Shown here: in pieces, positions 40,763 to 52,300 of the stretch
Numbering within the stretch: the stretch's first letter is position 1
Layout: every line of letters begins with the position of its first letter
Source: Plazaster borealis
Taxonomy: Eukaryota > Echinodermata > Asteroidea > Forcipulatida > Labidiasteridae
Assembly: GCA_021014325.1 (NCBI GenBank)
Contig: CM037472.1
Coordinates: 34,248,234-34,312,233, forward strand
Length of the DNA: 64,000 nucleotides
Reading direction: 5' to 3'
Program-made: the position numbers and the translations under genes
The notes under the pieces: model-generated
Told to the model about the DNA's origin: nothing
Database searches by the model: none
Seen by the model: only the letters and a program-made list of their open reading frames with translations

Positions 40763-41382
40763 AATAAAATGTTTAATAGTGGGGGTTTTTATATATATTT
40801 TTGGCAATATTTAGTTATCAGTATCTTTACTGATGCTGTTACTTTGGATTCTTCCTTTTTGAGTTAGTCAATGTACTAAGAAATGTCAGTAGGCCTATTG
40901 CATAGGCTGATCTAAACTGCGCCAATAAAGTATCTAAACACTTACAAATGGTCAGATTTATCGGAACCTGAAATAGTATGCAAAACAATAACTAACTAAT
41001 TCGATTCACAGTTATCTTCTGCGGATTTTGACACCTCTTTTGTTGCGCTGCGATGTTCTTTGGCGGATTTATGGGCACTTGAGTGGCTTAAGGTCGAATT
41101 TCAAAAGTTGCAAAAGCCCCTGGATTTACGTGTCGGCGCTCTACCAACTATAAGCTGTCTAGACCAATGTTGGCGGTCATCCTATTTTGTCAATATCTTT
41201 GTTCGGGGTGCAAGTCAGAAGCAACACAACCATCAACTGCCATGCAGCCAGGGATCACACCCAATTTAACGGTACACTGGGAAGCGGCAGCCCTTATTAA
41301 GGGGATGCAACTTTTTATATCAGATATCAAAAAAATAAACCACAAGGAATATTGTCAAAATAAGGAAACCGCCGACTTGGGG

Positions 41383-41458
41383 CCAGACAGCTCAGTTGGT
41401 AGAGCGCTGGCATATTACCCAGATGTCATTGGTTCATATCCCGCTCTGGTCAGTGTTC
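41383..41458 (+). repeat. tRNA-like sequence (SINE or tRNA pseudogene)
   Basis: Contains an A-box-like GCTCAGTTGGTAGAGCG and a degenerate B box GGTTCATATCCC, with ends GGCCAGA and TCTGGTC that can pair. The anticodon arm does not form a proper 5-bp stem with a 7-base loop, so a working tRNA is unlikely. Confidence 0.45.
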
Positions 41459-41555
41459 AACCCCTAATCAATTCACTATACCAAGTAGAATGACCATACA
41501 GCAGTGGATAGTTCTGATATTTACAAGCGACTTAGTAAGAATACGTTTGGGTAGG

Positions 41556-42425
41556 GTACGCCAATTGGCGTACCATACAACAGTGAATAGTTAAGATATT
41601 TGCCAGCGACTTCTTAAGAATACGTTTGGGTAGGGTATGCCAATTGGCGTACCATACAGCAGTGGATAGTTTAGATACTTACAAGCGACTTCGTAAGAAT
41701 ACGTTTGGGTAGGGTACGCCAATTGGCGTACCATACAGCAGTGGATAGTTCTGATATTTACAAGCGACTTAGTAAGAATACGTTTGGGTAGGGTACGCCA
41801 ATTGGCGTACCATACAGCAGTGAATAGTTCTGATATTTGCCAGCGACTTCGTAAGAATACGTTTGGGTAGGGTACGCCAATTGGCGTACCATACAGCAGT
41901 GGATAGTTCTGATATTTACAAGCGACTTAGTAAGAATACGTTTGGGTAGGGTACGCCAATTGGCGTACCATACAACAGTGAATAGTTAAGATATTTGCCA
42001 GCGACTTCGTAAGAATACGTTTGGGTAGGGTATGCCAATTGGCGTACCATACAGCAGTGGATAGTTTAGATACTTACAAGCGACTTTGTAAGAATACGTT
42101 TGGGTAGGATACGCCAATTGGCGTACCATACAGCAGTGGATAGTTCTGATATTTACAAGCGACTTCGTAAGAATACTTTTGGGTAGGGTACGCCAATTGG
42201 CGAACCATACAGCAGTGAATAGTTCTGATATTTACAAGCGACTTCGTAAGAATACTTTTGGATAGGGTACGCCAATTGGCGTACCATACAGCAGTGATTA
42301 GTTCTGATATTTACAAGCGACTTTGTAAGAATACTGTAGGGTAGGGTACGCCAATTGGCGTACCACACAGCAGAACGGGTATGACTACGGTACAAGCAAA
42401 AATACAGTGTGGCATGGTACGCCAA
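41556..42425. repeat. Right palindromic satellite array (79-bp unit, 11 copies plus a partial)
   Basis: The same 18-bp palindrome as the left array recurs every 79 bp from 41,556 to 42,373, with a partial copy near 42,415. The spacer is unrelated to the left one and contains CAGTGGATAGTTCTGATATT and AAGCGACTT. Both arrays carry a GGGT(T/A)GG run immediately before the palindrome. Confidence 0.95.
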
Positions 42426-43159
42426 TCCTGAACAACGGTACTTTTTTAAGTGAAAACTTATGAAATTTTTAAACGAGAGCAGTAATGCTACTATTTTTTA
42501 AATTGTTCAATAAAATGTATTGTTTTGTAAATTTTGAAATAAAGGTATCATTTTTTTGAAAGTTTCAACGTAAAAATGAATGTTTGTTTCTATGTTTGTA
42601 ACAAAGGTGTGTTTTAATCGTAAATTTATAAAGAATTCTCTTCTGATTAGAACTTCCACGAAAAAATATATTTTTACGAATAAAAAAATATGTTGCATTT
42701 TGTATGTTCATTTTTTCCTGGTAAAAAGGTTCAAAAGACAACTTCCAATAAAACCAATTTAGTTCCAATAGTGTTCATACAATAACAAAAATTGTACGTT
42801 TAGTGTGAGTGCATTTTTATCTAAACAAACTGGGAATGAAATGTATTCTTCTTTTTAGAACCATAAATATTTCACTTAAGTAAAAGCCGAATATTCGATG
42901 CCTGTACACATTGTATGAAACAAAATGTTCTAGGAGGGATCATTTTATTCCTATAGCCTATTTGTTGTTAAAGTTTATTTTAGGTATGATGTCAACCTTC
43001 CCCTTGCTCCTTCCTACTCATTAATTATTTCATTCTTTACACAATCGTCCTTCCGTCTTCCTTTGTGTTTTCATTTCATACTAATCCCTTATCCATATTG
43101 TTCCTTTCTTTATCGGATTATAACTTTCTTTTGTGTGTCCCCCTACCCTACAGACGGCT

Positions 43160-44195
43160 ACGTCTACTAAGGGAGCAGTGCAGCACAGGGATCCAGTACC
43201 AGTAAGAAAGACATGGAGAAATGTATGTCATGGATCAAGCATCTCCCATTGGACTTCAAAACAAAGTAATCGTCGACATAGTTATGCATTTATGCATCAG
43301 ACGGCGGGAAAATCTTCGTGGTATGACTATATTTCATAATCCAGACTGATCCGAAAGGATTGGAATTATGTAAATTACTTATGAAATGCAAACAAAGAAT
43401 CACAAAGGTAATTTGATGGATGGTGAAGCAAGCCAGAGAGGAAGAATGTATGGAAACCCAGCAAGTTCTGCTTGTCCCATCAAATCATGTGAACTGTACA
43501 AACGGAGACTGAACCCGCACTGTGACATGTACGGAGCTCTGGAAGTGCCACCCGACTTGTTGAGATCCTCAGCAAATAATCACAGGATGACAACACCACG
43601 AAGGTAGGATGGCGACATCCCGAGATCATTTATCTTGAACGTAGGATGTCGTCTTCCCAAGAATATTTATCTCGGGATGTCCAACTTTTGATGTCGTCCT
43701 CCCGAGACAGGTTACCTCGGGATGTCGACATCTTAAAAAATGGACGTCGTCTTTCCTAGATATATTATCTTGGGATAACAGTATCCCGAAAGTAGGATTT
43801 TGTCTTCCCGATATATTTTTATCTCGGGATCTCAACAAGTCGAATGGCACTCCCACGGCTCCGTAGACATGTTTCGGCAACGTTCCAAAAACATCAAAGC
43901 GTTCATACTGTTTGGTATGACAATAACTTGTCTGCGTGGGGAAAACACACTGGGTGACAAAATAACATATCAAACAGGCACAGTGCTCCAAAGTGTACAC
44001 GATATGACGAATGACTGTCTGCGGACAACAATCATTACCACACTTGATGCAAAAGGTGTTTTTTAGGCACACTACATCATTGGAGTGAGTGGACATACAT
44101 TCGTAGTCCAGTATCAGGAGCTACAGCAGAGTAGGTGAAGAGCACAAGAGATAAACGAGCCTGGCCACTCTCAACAATATTTGTGGAGATTCAGC
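43160..44195 (+). pseudogene. Tyrosine-recombinase (Crypton-derived, DUF3504-like) pseudogene, catalytic part
   Basis: Continues the frame broken at 30,966. Readable segments in order: ASPIGLQNKVIVDIVMHLCI then RRRENLRG (first catalytic Arg region), YEMQTKNHKGN, CPIKSCELYKRRLNPHCD, then after a MITE MFRQRSKN, GENTLGDKI, NDCLRTTIITTLDAKG and GVSGHTF, ending near SYSR-like residues. Stops at about 43,204 (TAA), 43,342 (TGA), 43,366 (TAA) and 44,064 (TAG) show it is dead. The usual H-x-x-R appears as D-C-L-R, so a catalytic His is lost. A 336-bp MITE splits it at 43,530-43,865. Function of the intact ancestor would be DNA strand exchange or a domesticated derivative. Confidence 0.75.
43530..43865. 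mobile_element. 336-bp MITE with 6-bp target duplication inside the recombinase pseudogene
   Basis: Both ends begin TACGGAGC and share a roughly 38-bp inverted repeat running to CGACTTGTTGAGATCC. The flanks are GACATG at 43524-43529 and 43866-43871. Removing the element plus one GACATG gives Cys-Asp-Met-Phe in frame with the family pattern, which supports the 6-bp duplication over a TA duplication. The interior is about five degenerate units containing CCCGAGATAAATATCTCGGG-like palindromes. Confidence 0.8.
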
Positions 44196-44493
44196 AATGG
44201 ATACACAATGAAGCTATCCCCAACCAACAAGTGCATGTACAGCCAGTGGCTCCAACTTCTCCATTGCTTACCATCATGCCCCAAGAGGAGAATATTCTCA
44301 ATGAACTTGAAACATCTTCTCTTAGACTTGTGACCTTCACTTCTCATCATGAACATCAACCAAAAAAACTGTCAACTAAAACTTTGATGGCTGTGTGGTG
44401 AATATTCATTAAGACCTAAACGCATCAGTGAACAGGAACTACAAAACTTGTGCTGATTGTATCTACGGAAACTAAAATAGTTTACTTTCATTG

Positions 44494-44855
44494 TTAAAGG
44501 GAAAGTATACCTTTGGTTTTTGGAACCGTTCTATTGTTGTAATCCTATATATAAATGTAGATATACAATAAAACTAACCTGTGAAAATTTCATTTCAAAA
44601 GGTGGTCGCGTTTTTGAGATATCACCTAAAATCCAGAACGGTTATGTCCACACAGGAAGAATAATCCGTAATCTGACAGCACCTTTATCAGATTCAAATT
44701 TTGGGGGAAACTGATATTTTTTTCCTAACCAAATTACTTCGATGTGAAATGATTTTTGAAATGCTTTATACCGCTGCTGCTGTACTTCTAACCAAGTAGG
44801 TTTTTATTGCCACTAATTTTAAGATTGGTTACCAAACTTATACCTTCCCGTTAAA
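44494..44855 (+). mobile_element. Second TTAA MITE family, copy 2
   Basis: TTAA on both sides, ends AGGGAAAGTATACC and TATACCTTCCCG. The interior matches 27,910-28,221 and retains more of the left half. Confidence 0.8.
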
Positions 44856-46152
44856 TTGCTTAGGGCTGTATCCTGGCTGACCTATTGCTTTCTAGCTCAT
44901 TATATGGACTTTATTGTGAGGATTTGTTTCCTCTAACTATTGCGATTGATTTGAGAGACGTCAGCAGCATAATGACACAGTTGCAACTATCATCCACACA
45001 CTCTCCACGTTCAGATAATGGAAGTGCTCATCATCTTAAATACACTGCAACGATCGCAAAATGCTGCAGCTGTTCGTGTTCAACCCAAACCCGGAAATTT
45101 GACCATATTACCCCTATACGTTCAAATCAAGTTATTGCCTTGATAACCAAGAATGCTCTCCATAACCAGATGCCATCATAATTATATCATCAGTCTCCTC
45201 CATCTACACACATCAACCTGCAACATCCGATCATCAAACAAATCTCCCTTCCCTCGAAAACGCCCACATCATTTGGTGACGGAGCTTTTTCACGACAGCA
45301 CAATAGACTGTACAAGTCTCGAGCATATCGAAAACGAGAAGAAAACTCGAACGAAGACTATATTTTTCTATGAAATCAAATCTTTCTTTTAAAATTATAT
45401 TTATACAAAAATCTTGTTAATTAACATTCTCATAATAGCAAGTTGTTATAAATAAATTGTAAAATTTTGTATAATACAAATAATTTGTTCAAATTAATAT
45501 TGAAACAAAATTAAAACTTGGCACGAGGATGCTATTTGTTCGAAACCCCATTTTGCCAATCACGCCTGATTGTGTGCGTCTATCGCATAGATTTAATGAC
45601 AACGTGCCCGTCAGTTGGGCAGCATTCTTAAATGTTTACGTGTAACCGGAAACGGAGGTCAAGCTTTATTCTCTGGTTTTCTTCGTTATTTTGTTGAATT
45701 GGTTTACTTTCATAGTGTTTATTACTCACTTCAACATTCCCATTATCATTTTTTTTTAATTTCATGGCCATAAACTACATACTAAACAAATTGACTAAAC
45801 AAAATCCAGCCCACGTAAAACTCGGTCCCGGAAGTTCGAATAATTAAGCGCGAGACTTGCACAGCCTATGGAACGCTCTGTCCTCGAAGGTTCACTGCAG
45901 TCACACCATCACCATTATTCAAGATTAGGCTGAAATAATACATTTTGTCTCAACCCTTTCAGAGTATAGTATTATGGTTCCTGATAGACGGCCTTTATAA
46001 ATGCGTTATTGTTATGTATTATTTATTTATTTTGTGGCTTCACATTTCTCACTTATTTTGACGTACAGTGTCTTGCAATAAATACAAATTGGGAGATGCT
46101 TCTCTGGACGGCATTGCCTTATTTTGAGGATGGTGTGTTTTCGGACTAAACA

Positions 46153-46158
46153 TTTATT
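46153..46158 (-). promoter_or_regulatory. Likely polyadenylation signal of the opsin gene
   Basis: AATAAA on the minus strand, about 60 bases after the opsin stop codon. Other AATAAA hexamers lie further downstream near 46,020-46,035, so the site used is uncertain. Confidence 0.45.
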
Positions 46159-46219
46159 GACGGGTGTTTCTTTCGATGAATACATTCTTCTTGAAGGACG
46201 GTGCTGTGGATTGGTAACT

Positions 46220-46327
46220 TCATAGAGAGGATGTCTTCAAAGCTTGCTGTTTCCTCTTGTCAGGATCATTGTGTTGTGACAGCCGTTTCTTATACTTCCC
46301 GCCACCGTTCAAAAGGGCTGCTCTGAA
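46220..46327 (-). CDS. Opsin exon 5: cytoplasmic tail and stop
   Basis: Short last exon found by looking for a continuation of HDK. A pyrimidine-containing acceptor (GTTTGTTGCAG) is followed by FRAALLNGGGKYKKRL and ends in KTSSL and TGA. The first residues Phe-Arg are what opsins have at rhodopsin position 313 onward, and 35 residues plus a stop is close to the rhodopsin tail exon. No palmitoylation cysteine is present. Confidence 0.85.
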   Translation of the reverse strand, partial: FRAALLNGGGKYKKRLSQHNDPDKRKQQALKTSSL

Positions 46328-49300
46328 CTGCAACAAACGCAAAATTTGAAATCAACTTTTTGGATAATTGACACTTCTATTACCAGTGATGCCCTTCCGC
46401 TTCAGCACTTCAGTGGATGTTCCCCTATGTTTTATGCTATCTACCATTTTCTGTTTGGTTTCAGTTCCTACAAAATGGGTATTTGTGGAGACAATAATAT
46501 GGCAAAACTTGTTATCACTAAACAAAAATGGAAACTTGTATGTGTTTTAATTTTAATGTATAGCTGCAAGTCGGAAATTAAATTTCCTTTTACGGTGCAT
46601 ACTTGTAAGACAGTGAGTTCAGACTACACTCTAAGAACTCCTGGGTGAAAATTGACCCAGATGCCTTGTCTCGTGGGGCCTGACCCATTTCTGGGTCAGT
46701 ATGGCCCGGTATCTGTGTCATTATGACCCAGATATGGATCAAACTGACGCAGAATCCGAGTTAAAATCCCATTTTTAAAACCAGTTTTCGGGTCAGCCTG
46801 ACCCACAAATGGGACCCGGAATCCGGGTCAATTCTGACCCTGGAATTTTTGGAGTAGTGCACTTAAGATATAGATATAGGTAGATTTACTGCTATCCTCT
46901 CTCATTTTCCCCCCTTTTCTACTCTTCGTTGATCGGCAGCATATTGCGCCACAGCACCTTGTATACATAGATAGATAGATTTACTGTTATCTTCTCTCCT
47001 TTTCCCGCCTTTTTCTACTCTTGATTGATTGGCAGCATATTGCGCCACAGCACCTTGTAAACCATTACATGGTGCTATGTGAAGGAATTGATCTAATACT
47101 TCAAAAAATAGCTTCATAATACCTTGCAGGAAAATACTGAATGGTGAAGCGCCTTGAGCGTCACTGAGTGACGGAGATGAGCGCTACATTATTAAGAAGC
47201 CAATATTATTGGATGACCTTTTGGCCTCGTGTCAGACGTCGAATACAAAAACAATTCAAACATGACTTGCTGTTTTCAGATTTGTTTTGCTGAATGTAGA
47301 GGTGCTTTGGAGGATATTGTGTCGTGCAAGGGTTAATTTTATTTTTGAAAAACGATTATCTTTTGGGGACGTTATTATATCTCAGAATGATGTTAAACAG
47401 TATTATTTTGTACGAATTAAACTTTCAGTACCAAACTGGAGATTGTCTCTTTGTAATGTTCGTCTCTTCACAAAACAAAACATTACCAATGTGAGAAAAT
47501 AAACATATTATAGTTTAAATGCTGATACAAACAAATTGAATAAGTAAAATGCAAGTCCTGATTAGAACACAACATTAGAAACTCGTAATAGTGGATAGAT
47601 CGAGGGGGAAAGCTGACACCTCTATAATATTACCTTGTCATGTAGCAAGTAATAAATGACAGGATTTACAGCTGTTGATAACTTTGCGAACATCGAGGGC
47701 AGTGTAGCTAAGAGGGGAGAGATTGATGAGCCGATCCCAACGGCCGAATACAAGGAGTAAACTGCATAGGGCCCCCATGTTGTCATGAACGCCAACACCA
47801 TAATGATTGTCATGGTGGTCACTTTTTTATCTGCTCTTCGTAGTCGACTTCGATGTAAAATGCGGCACTTTGCCATCTGTGAAATTAAATTACAGTGTTA
47901 AAAAAAAACGTATGATAAGTGAGATTCAAGAAAACCACAACGGGCATCGTTTGTGTGAGAACGTTAAATGGCCTCAAATTGTTGGGAGAAGAAGGTGCAT
48001 GTGATGGCCCGAATGGAACCCTTGATATCCCCCGATGGAAGAAGAAAGTACAAGTGATGGCCCGAATGGAACCCTTGGTATCCCCCAATGGGAGAAGAAG
48101 GTGCTCGTGATGGCCCGAATGGAACCCTTGATATCCCCCGATGGAAGAAGAAGGTGCATGTGATGGCCCGAATGGAACCCTTGATATCCCCGATGGAAGA
48201 AGAAGGTGCATGTGATGGCCCGAATGGAACCCTTGATATCCCCCGATGGGAGAAGAAGGTGCATGTGATGGCCCGAATGGAACCCTTGATATCCCCGATG
48301 GAAGAAGAAGGTGCATGTGATGGCCCGAATGGAACCCCTTGATATCCCCCGATGGGAGAAGAAGGTGCATGTGATGGCCCGAATGGAACCCTTGATATCC
48401 CCCGATGGGAGAAGAAGGTGCATGTGATGGCCCGAATGGAACCCTTGATATCCCCAGATGGGAGAAGAAGGTGCATGTGATGGCCCGAATGGAACCCCTT
48501 GATATCCCCCGATGGGAGAAGAAGGTGAATGTGATGACCCGAATGGAACCCTTGATATCCCCCGATGGAAGAAGAAAGTACAAGTGATGGCCCGAATGGA
48601 ACCCTTGGTATCCCCCAATGGGAGAAGAAGGTGCTCGTGATGGCCCGAATGGAACCCTTGATATCCCCCGATGGAAGAAGAAGGTGCATGTGATGGCCCG
48701 AATGGAACCCTTGATATCTCTGATGGGAGAAGAAGGTGAATGTGATGGCCCAAATGGAACCCTTGATATCCCCTGATGGGAGAAGAAGGTGCATGTGATG
48801 ACCCGAATGGAACCCTTGATATCTCTGATGGGAGAAGAAGGTGAATGTGATCGCCCAAATGGAACCCTCGTTATCCCCGATGGGAGAAGAAGGTGAATGT
48901 GATGGCCCGAATGGAACCCTTGATATCCCGATGGGAGAAGAAGGTGCATGTGATGGCCCGAATGGAACCCTTGACTCCCTGATGGGAGAAGAAGGTGAAT
49001 GTGATGGCCTAAATGGAACCCTCGATATCCCCGATGGGAGAAGAAGGTGCATGTGATGGCCCGAATGGAACCCTCGATATCCCCCAATTGAAGAAGGAGG
49101 TGCTCGTGATGGCCCGAATGGAACCCTTGATATCCCCCGATGGGAGAAGAGCTTCTGAAGGTGTATCAACAATTTGAGTGTTGTATAACAAATATCTATA
49201 ACCATCGGGACAGTGGCGTGGTGGTGACAACCATGACAGTCCAACTTTCAGGATATTCATGGCTTTTACATTCATGACTGGTAATTCAGTGAACTCACCT

Positions 49301-52300
49301 TTTTTACTCTTAAAATTATACTTCCGTATGAGTAAATAATGATGGACAAGGGTATGACCAAGACGAGCGTGAAGATGAAAATGATGTACGAAGGGTCACC
49401 AGACTTCCAATTCACAGAGCACGCTGTTATTGCCATGGGAATAAGAGAAAGGTAAAACTTTGAGTTGGAAAGGGAACTGGCTGGTTAACAAAATAATGCG
49501 TTATAAGTTGCACATTGTGCTTAAATGTGAATTTAGTGTGGATTGCGGGGACATCATGTTCATACAACTCTCTTTATGACTTGTTGTTATGAGAAGAACC
49601 GTTTGTTTTAAAGCCTTGCGGTGTGGCATGAACCCTTACTTGGAAGTCCGTTTGTAAACAAAAGTTGTTTACTCCGCCATTTTTTTCTTCAATTTGTTTT
49701 GAAAGTCCATAAGTTCCCTATTGAAACAAAGCAAAATAGCCTGGTAACGCCTAGTCTGCTGGGGGGATTCATTGACCCGTGAATTTACACCCAAACAACC
49801 TAAGGGCAATATTATGGATCACATCTGATAAGGTGATTGAGTAAGGCCCTCTCACACTTGTAAGGCAATCAATTATCCTGTCAAGCCAGCTGCATGGTTC
49901 ACAGCTGTCGCTGCTGTGAATTTGCCATACAAATGTAATGTATGTTTATGTTGACTGGTACAAGGGCTTTCAAAGTTTTATTGCACGCTATTCAAACAAG
50001 TTTTATTGCACGCTATTCAAACGTACTGTACAAAACAGTACCAACACGTAACGGTAGCCGAACCACACCGCATGCATAAAATGAGCATGTTATTACAATA
50101 TTTTCTCTTGATCATGTGTATATATAAATATGTTGTTTAAAGGTGTTTCCTGGTTTAGACTATTTGTGAATGGATTGTGTTCACCAAAATTGAATATATT
50201 GCACCTTAATCAAACGGACTTTCAAAAAGGGTCTCACCAGGTAACAATGATGATAGTTCTGATACTGCACTGCAGGGTTTTAACAACTCTGTTAGAACAG
50301 TTGGTAAACTATTCAAGATTGGATTCCCACCATGGAAAGTTTCAAATCTTACTTAAAATGTGACTTGTTGCTTGTTTGTATAATATGTGGCTCCGGTTAG
50401 CAGCACTTTGTTTGTCAAGGCCTTCGTGGCTTGGACAGCTTCGTAGCCGCGAAGCGACTGGAATTTGAGACTCATCACACGCCACTCGCGCATGGTGGTC
50501 TCCGGTTCCAGTCGCTTCGCGGCTACGAAGCTGTCCAAGTCAGGAAGGCCTTGACAGAGGGCTATAATGGGTAACCGCCTGGGAGACATTTCTTGACGTA
50601 AACCCTTTTTTAGGTTCATCGGTAATTCTCTCATGCAGCTCAGGAAGTTTGGATCAATCTCCCCATTGAACTATATACGCAAAATCAAATGCATCTTCAT
50701 AGAAGTCATCATTCAAATCTTAGAAATCATTATCGTTTTCCCCATTTATTATTAGTAACTGTGCTATGAGCATCACGCTTGGCTCATACCAGTGCTTTAT
50801 CAATTGTTGTTGTTGTTGTTGTTATTATAAAAGTAGGCCTATTAATAATTTTGGGGACAGGTTTATTACACAATCCTATTAAACTTCCTAATTTCAGACA
50901 ACTTATTAGAACTACCGGTAATAAAAAGATAACAACAATAAATAAATAATAAACAAATTAAGGGAAGAGATTAATGCCCTGGGCTCGATTTCACAAAGAG
51001 TTAAGATTGATCGTAACTGCAAATCCATCGCAGTTGCTTAGCAAGAGTGATGTCACAATACAATCACTATGATGTCACAATACAATCACTATGGTAACAC
51101 TGATAACTCATCTTAAGATGAATCAAAGTGCTTTGTGACCCACAGGACCTAATTAATTTGACGTTTTCGATAGCACACTAGACAAAGAAACAAATAAATT
51201 GACATGGAGCCATCAACGCAGAAAGCAGTGCCATATTTTGGCCCTGATCCGCTGAGGAATAACATGCCGGGAAATACAAATGTATAATAAACATGTCTGC
51301 GTTTTCGCGGCTGTAACCAATAACTGTTTCGGTATAAACTAATGGCCAATTCAACCGAAACAGTTATTGGTTATCAGCCGCGAAAACGCATCCCTGACCA
51401 CAGTTTGAACAAAGTGTTGAACCGTTCAACTGAATGGATACATGGGTAAATAGAAAAAAAATCCTTACATGTTCCTCCGCCTTCAACTGTGAACTCATTC
51501 CATCCGACAGCGGGAGGTATTGTTGCAGCAAATGAATAAAGCCATGAAAAACCAATACAGACTAAGATGAAACCATTGGTCAGTCTCCTGGCAAGAATGG
51601 GTTTGACAACAAAGAAATAACGCTGGAGAGCTATGGTCGCAACGCCAATGATCTGTTCGCATCCTGTGCATAATCAAGCAAAGACAAAGAACAGTCATCA
51701 GAAAATCCAATTAACTTATGTTATTTCGTGCAATATTAGGCTAATGTGTAATGAATTGTTTTTAAAAGGTAGGGTCAGAGGCCTACATTGGTACGACTGC
51801 GAAAAAAATTGTGTAATCCGAATCACCAGGCTTCCAGCGGAAGCCTGGATATAAAGCTGTTGTAGTAAACACCCTGCGAAGTCATTTCATCTGAAATGCC
51901 CCCGTTGATTAGAAATCAATTTGAAGTATGCCAAAAGAATTTGAATCTTCAAAGATCACATAAAGGCGACTTTCGGAGATTCAAACTTCCGTGGTGTCCG
52001 TTTGTGAATGCTGCGGGCATAGATGCGGTTGGTACCCGCTGTCAACTATAGCTAAACGTGTATAATGGATTCGACGTTCTTGATGAAAATACCATGACAG
52101 TTTGTTGCTGTTTTCTCAGCAACACTGTTGTAATGGCCTGAGTGCAGTATAATTTCTAACACCCACACTCCACAGGTGCATCATGGGAAATAGCACATGA
52201 GAAGTTTGTACCTTGGTTTGCACACACAATATAGATACACAGTAAATGTGAAGCAGGAAAGTTAACTTTATCTCCAGTCTCAGTCTGTTATTCTTCATTC

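Larger units (their letters stand above)
30967..43159. mobile_element. 12.2-kb inverted-ended element inserted in the recombinase pseudogene
   Basis: Ends are inverted copies (AGCCGTCTGTAGGG at the left, its complement at the right) flanked by ACGT on both sides. Removing the element and one ACGT restores a continuous recombinase-like frame, so the borders are set by the host gene. The outer 0.7-1.2 kb of each side are divergent inverted copies (shared stretches near 31,270-31,300 and 42,950-43,010, and near 31,450 and 42,760). Then come satellite arrays at 32.1-33.2 kb and 41.5-42.4 kb, unique regions at 33.2-35.5 and 39.0-41.5 kb, and a central foldback. No intact transposase was recognised, so it may be non-autonomous. 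A 4-bp duplication fits several DNA transposon superfamilies; ACGT is itself palindromic, so the duplication length is not certain. Confidence 0.7.

Noticed and set aside
41383..41458. Functional tRNA gene
   Set aside because: The anticodon arm does not fold correctly and the B box is degenerate; kept as a SINE-like repeat.
47964..49244. 426-codon open frame on the minus strand
   Set aside because: It is produced by a stop-free 53-bp repeat inside the opsin intron; two other frames over the same repeat are equally open.
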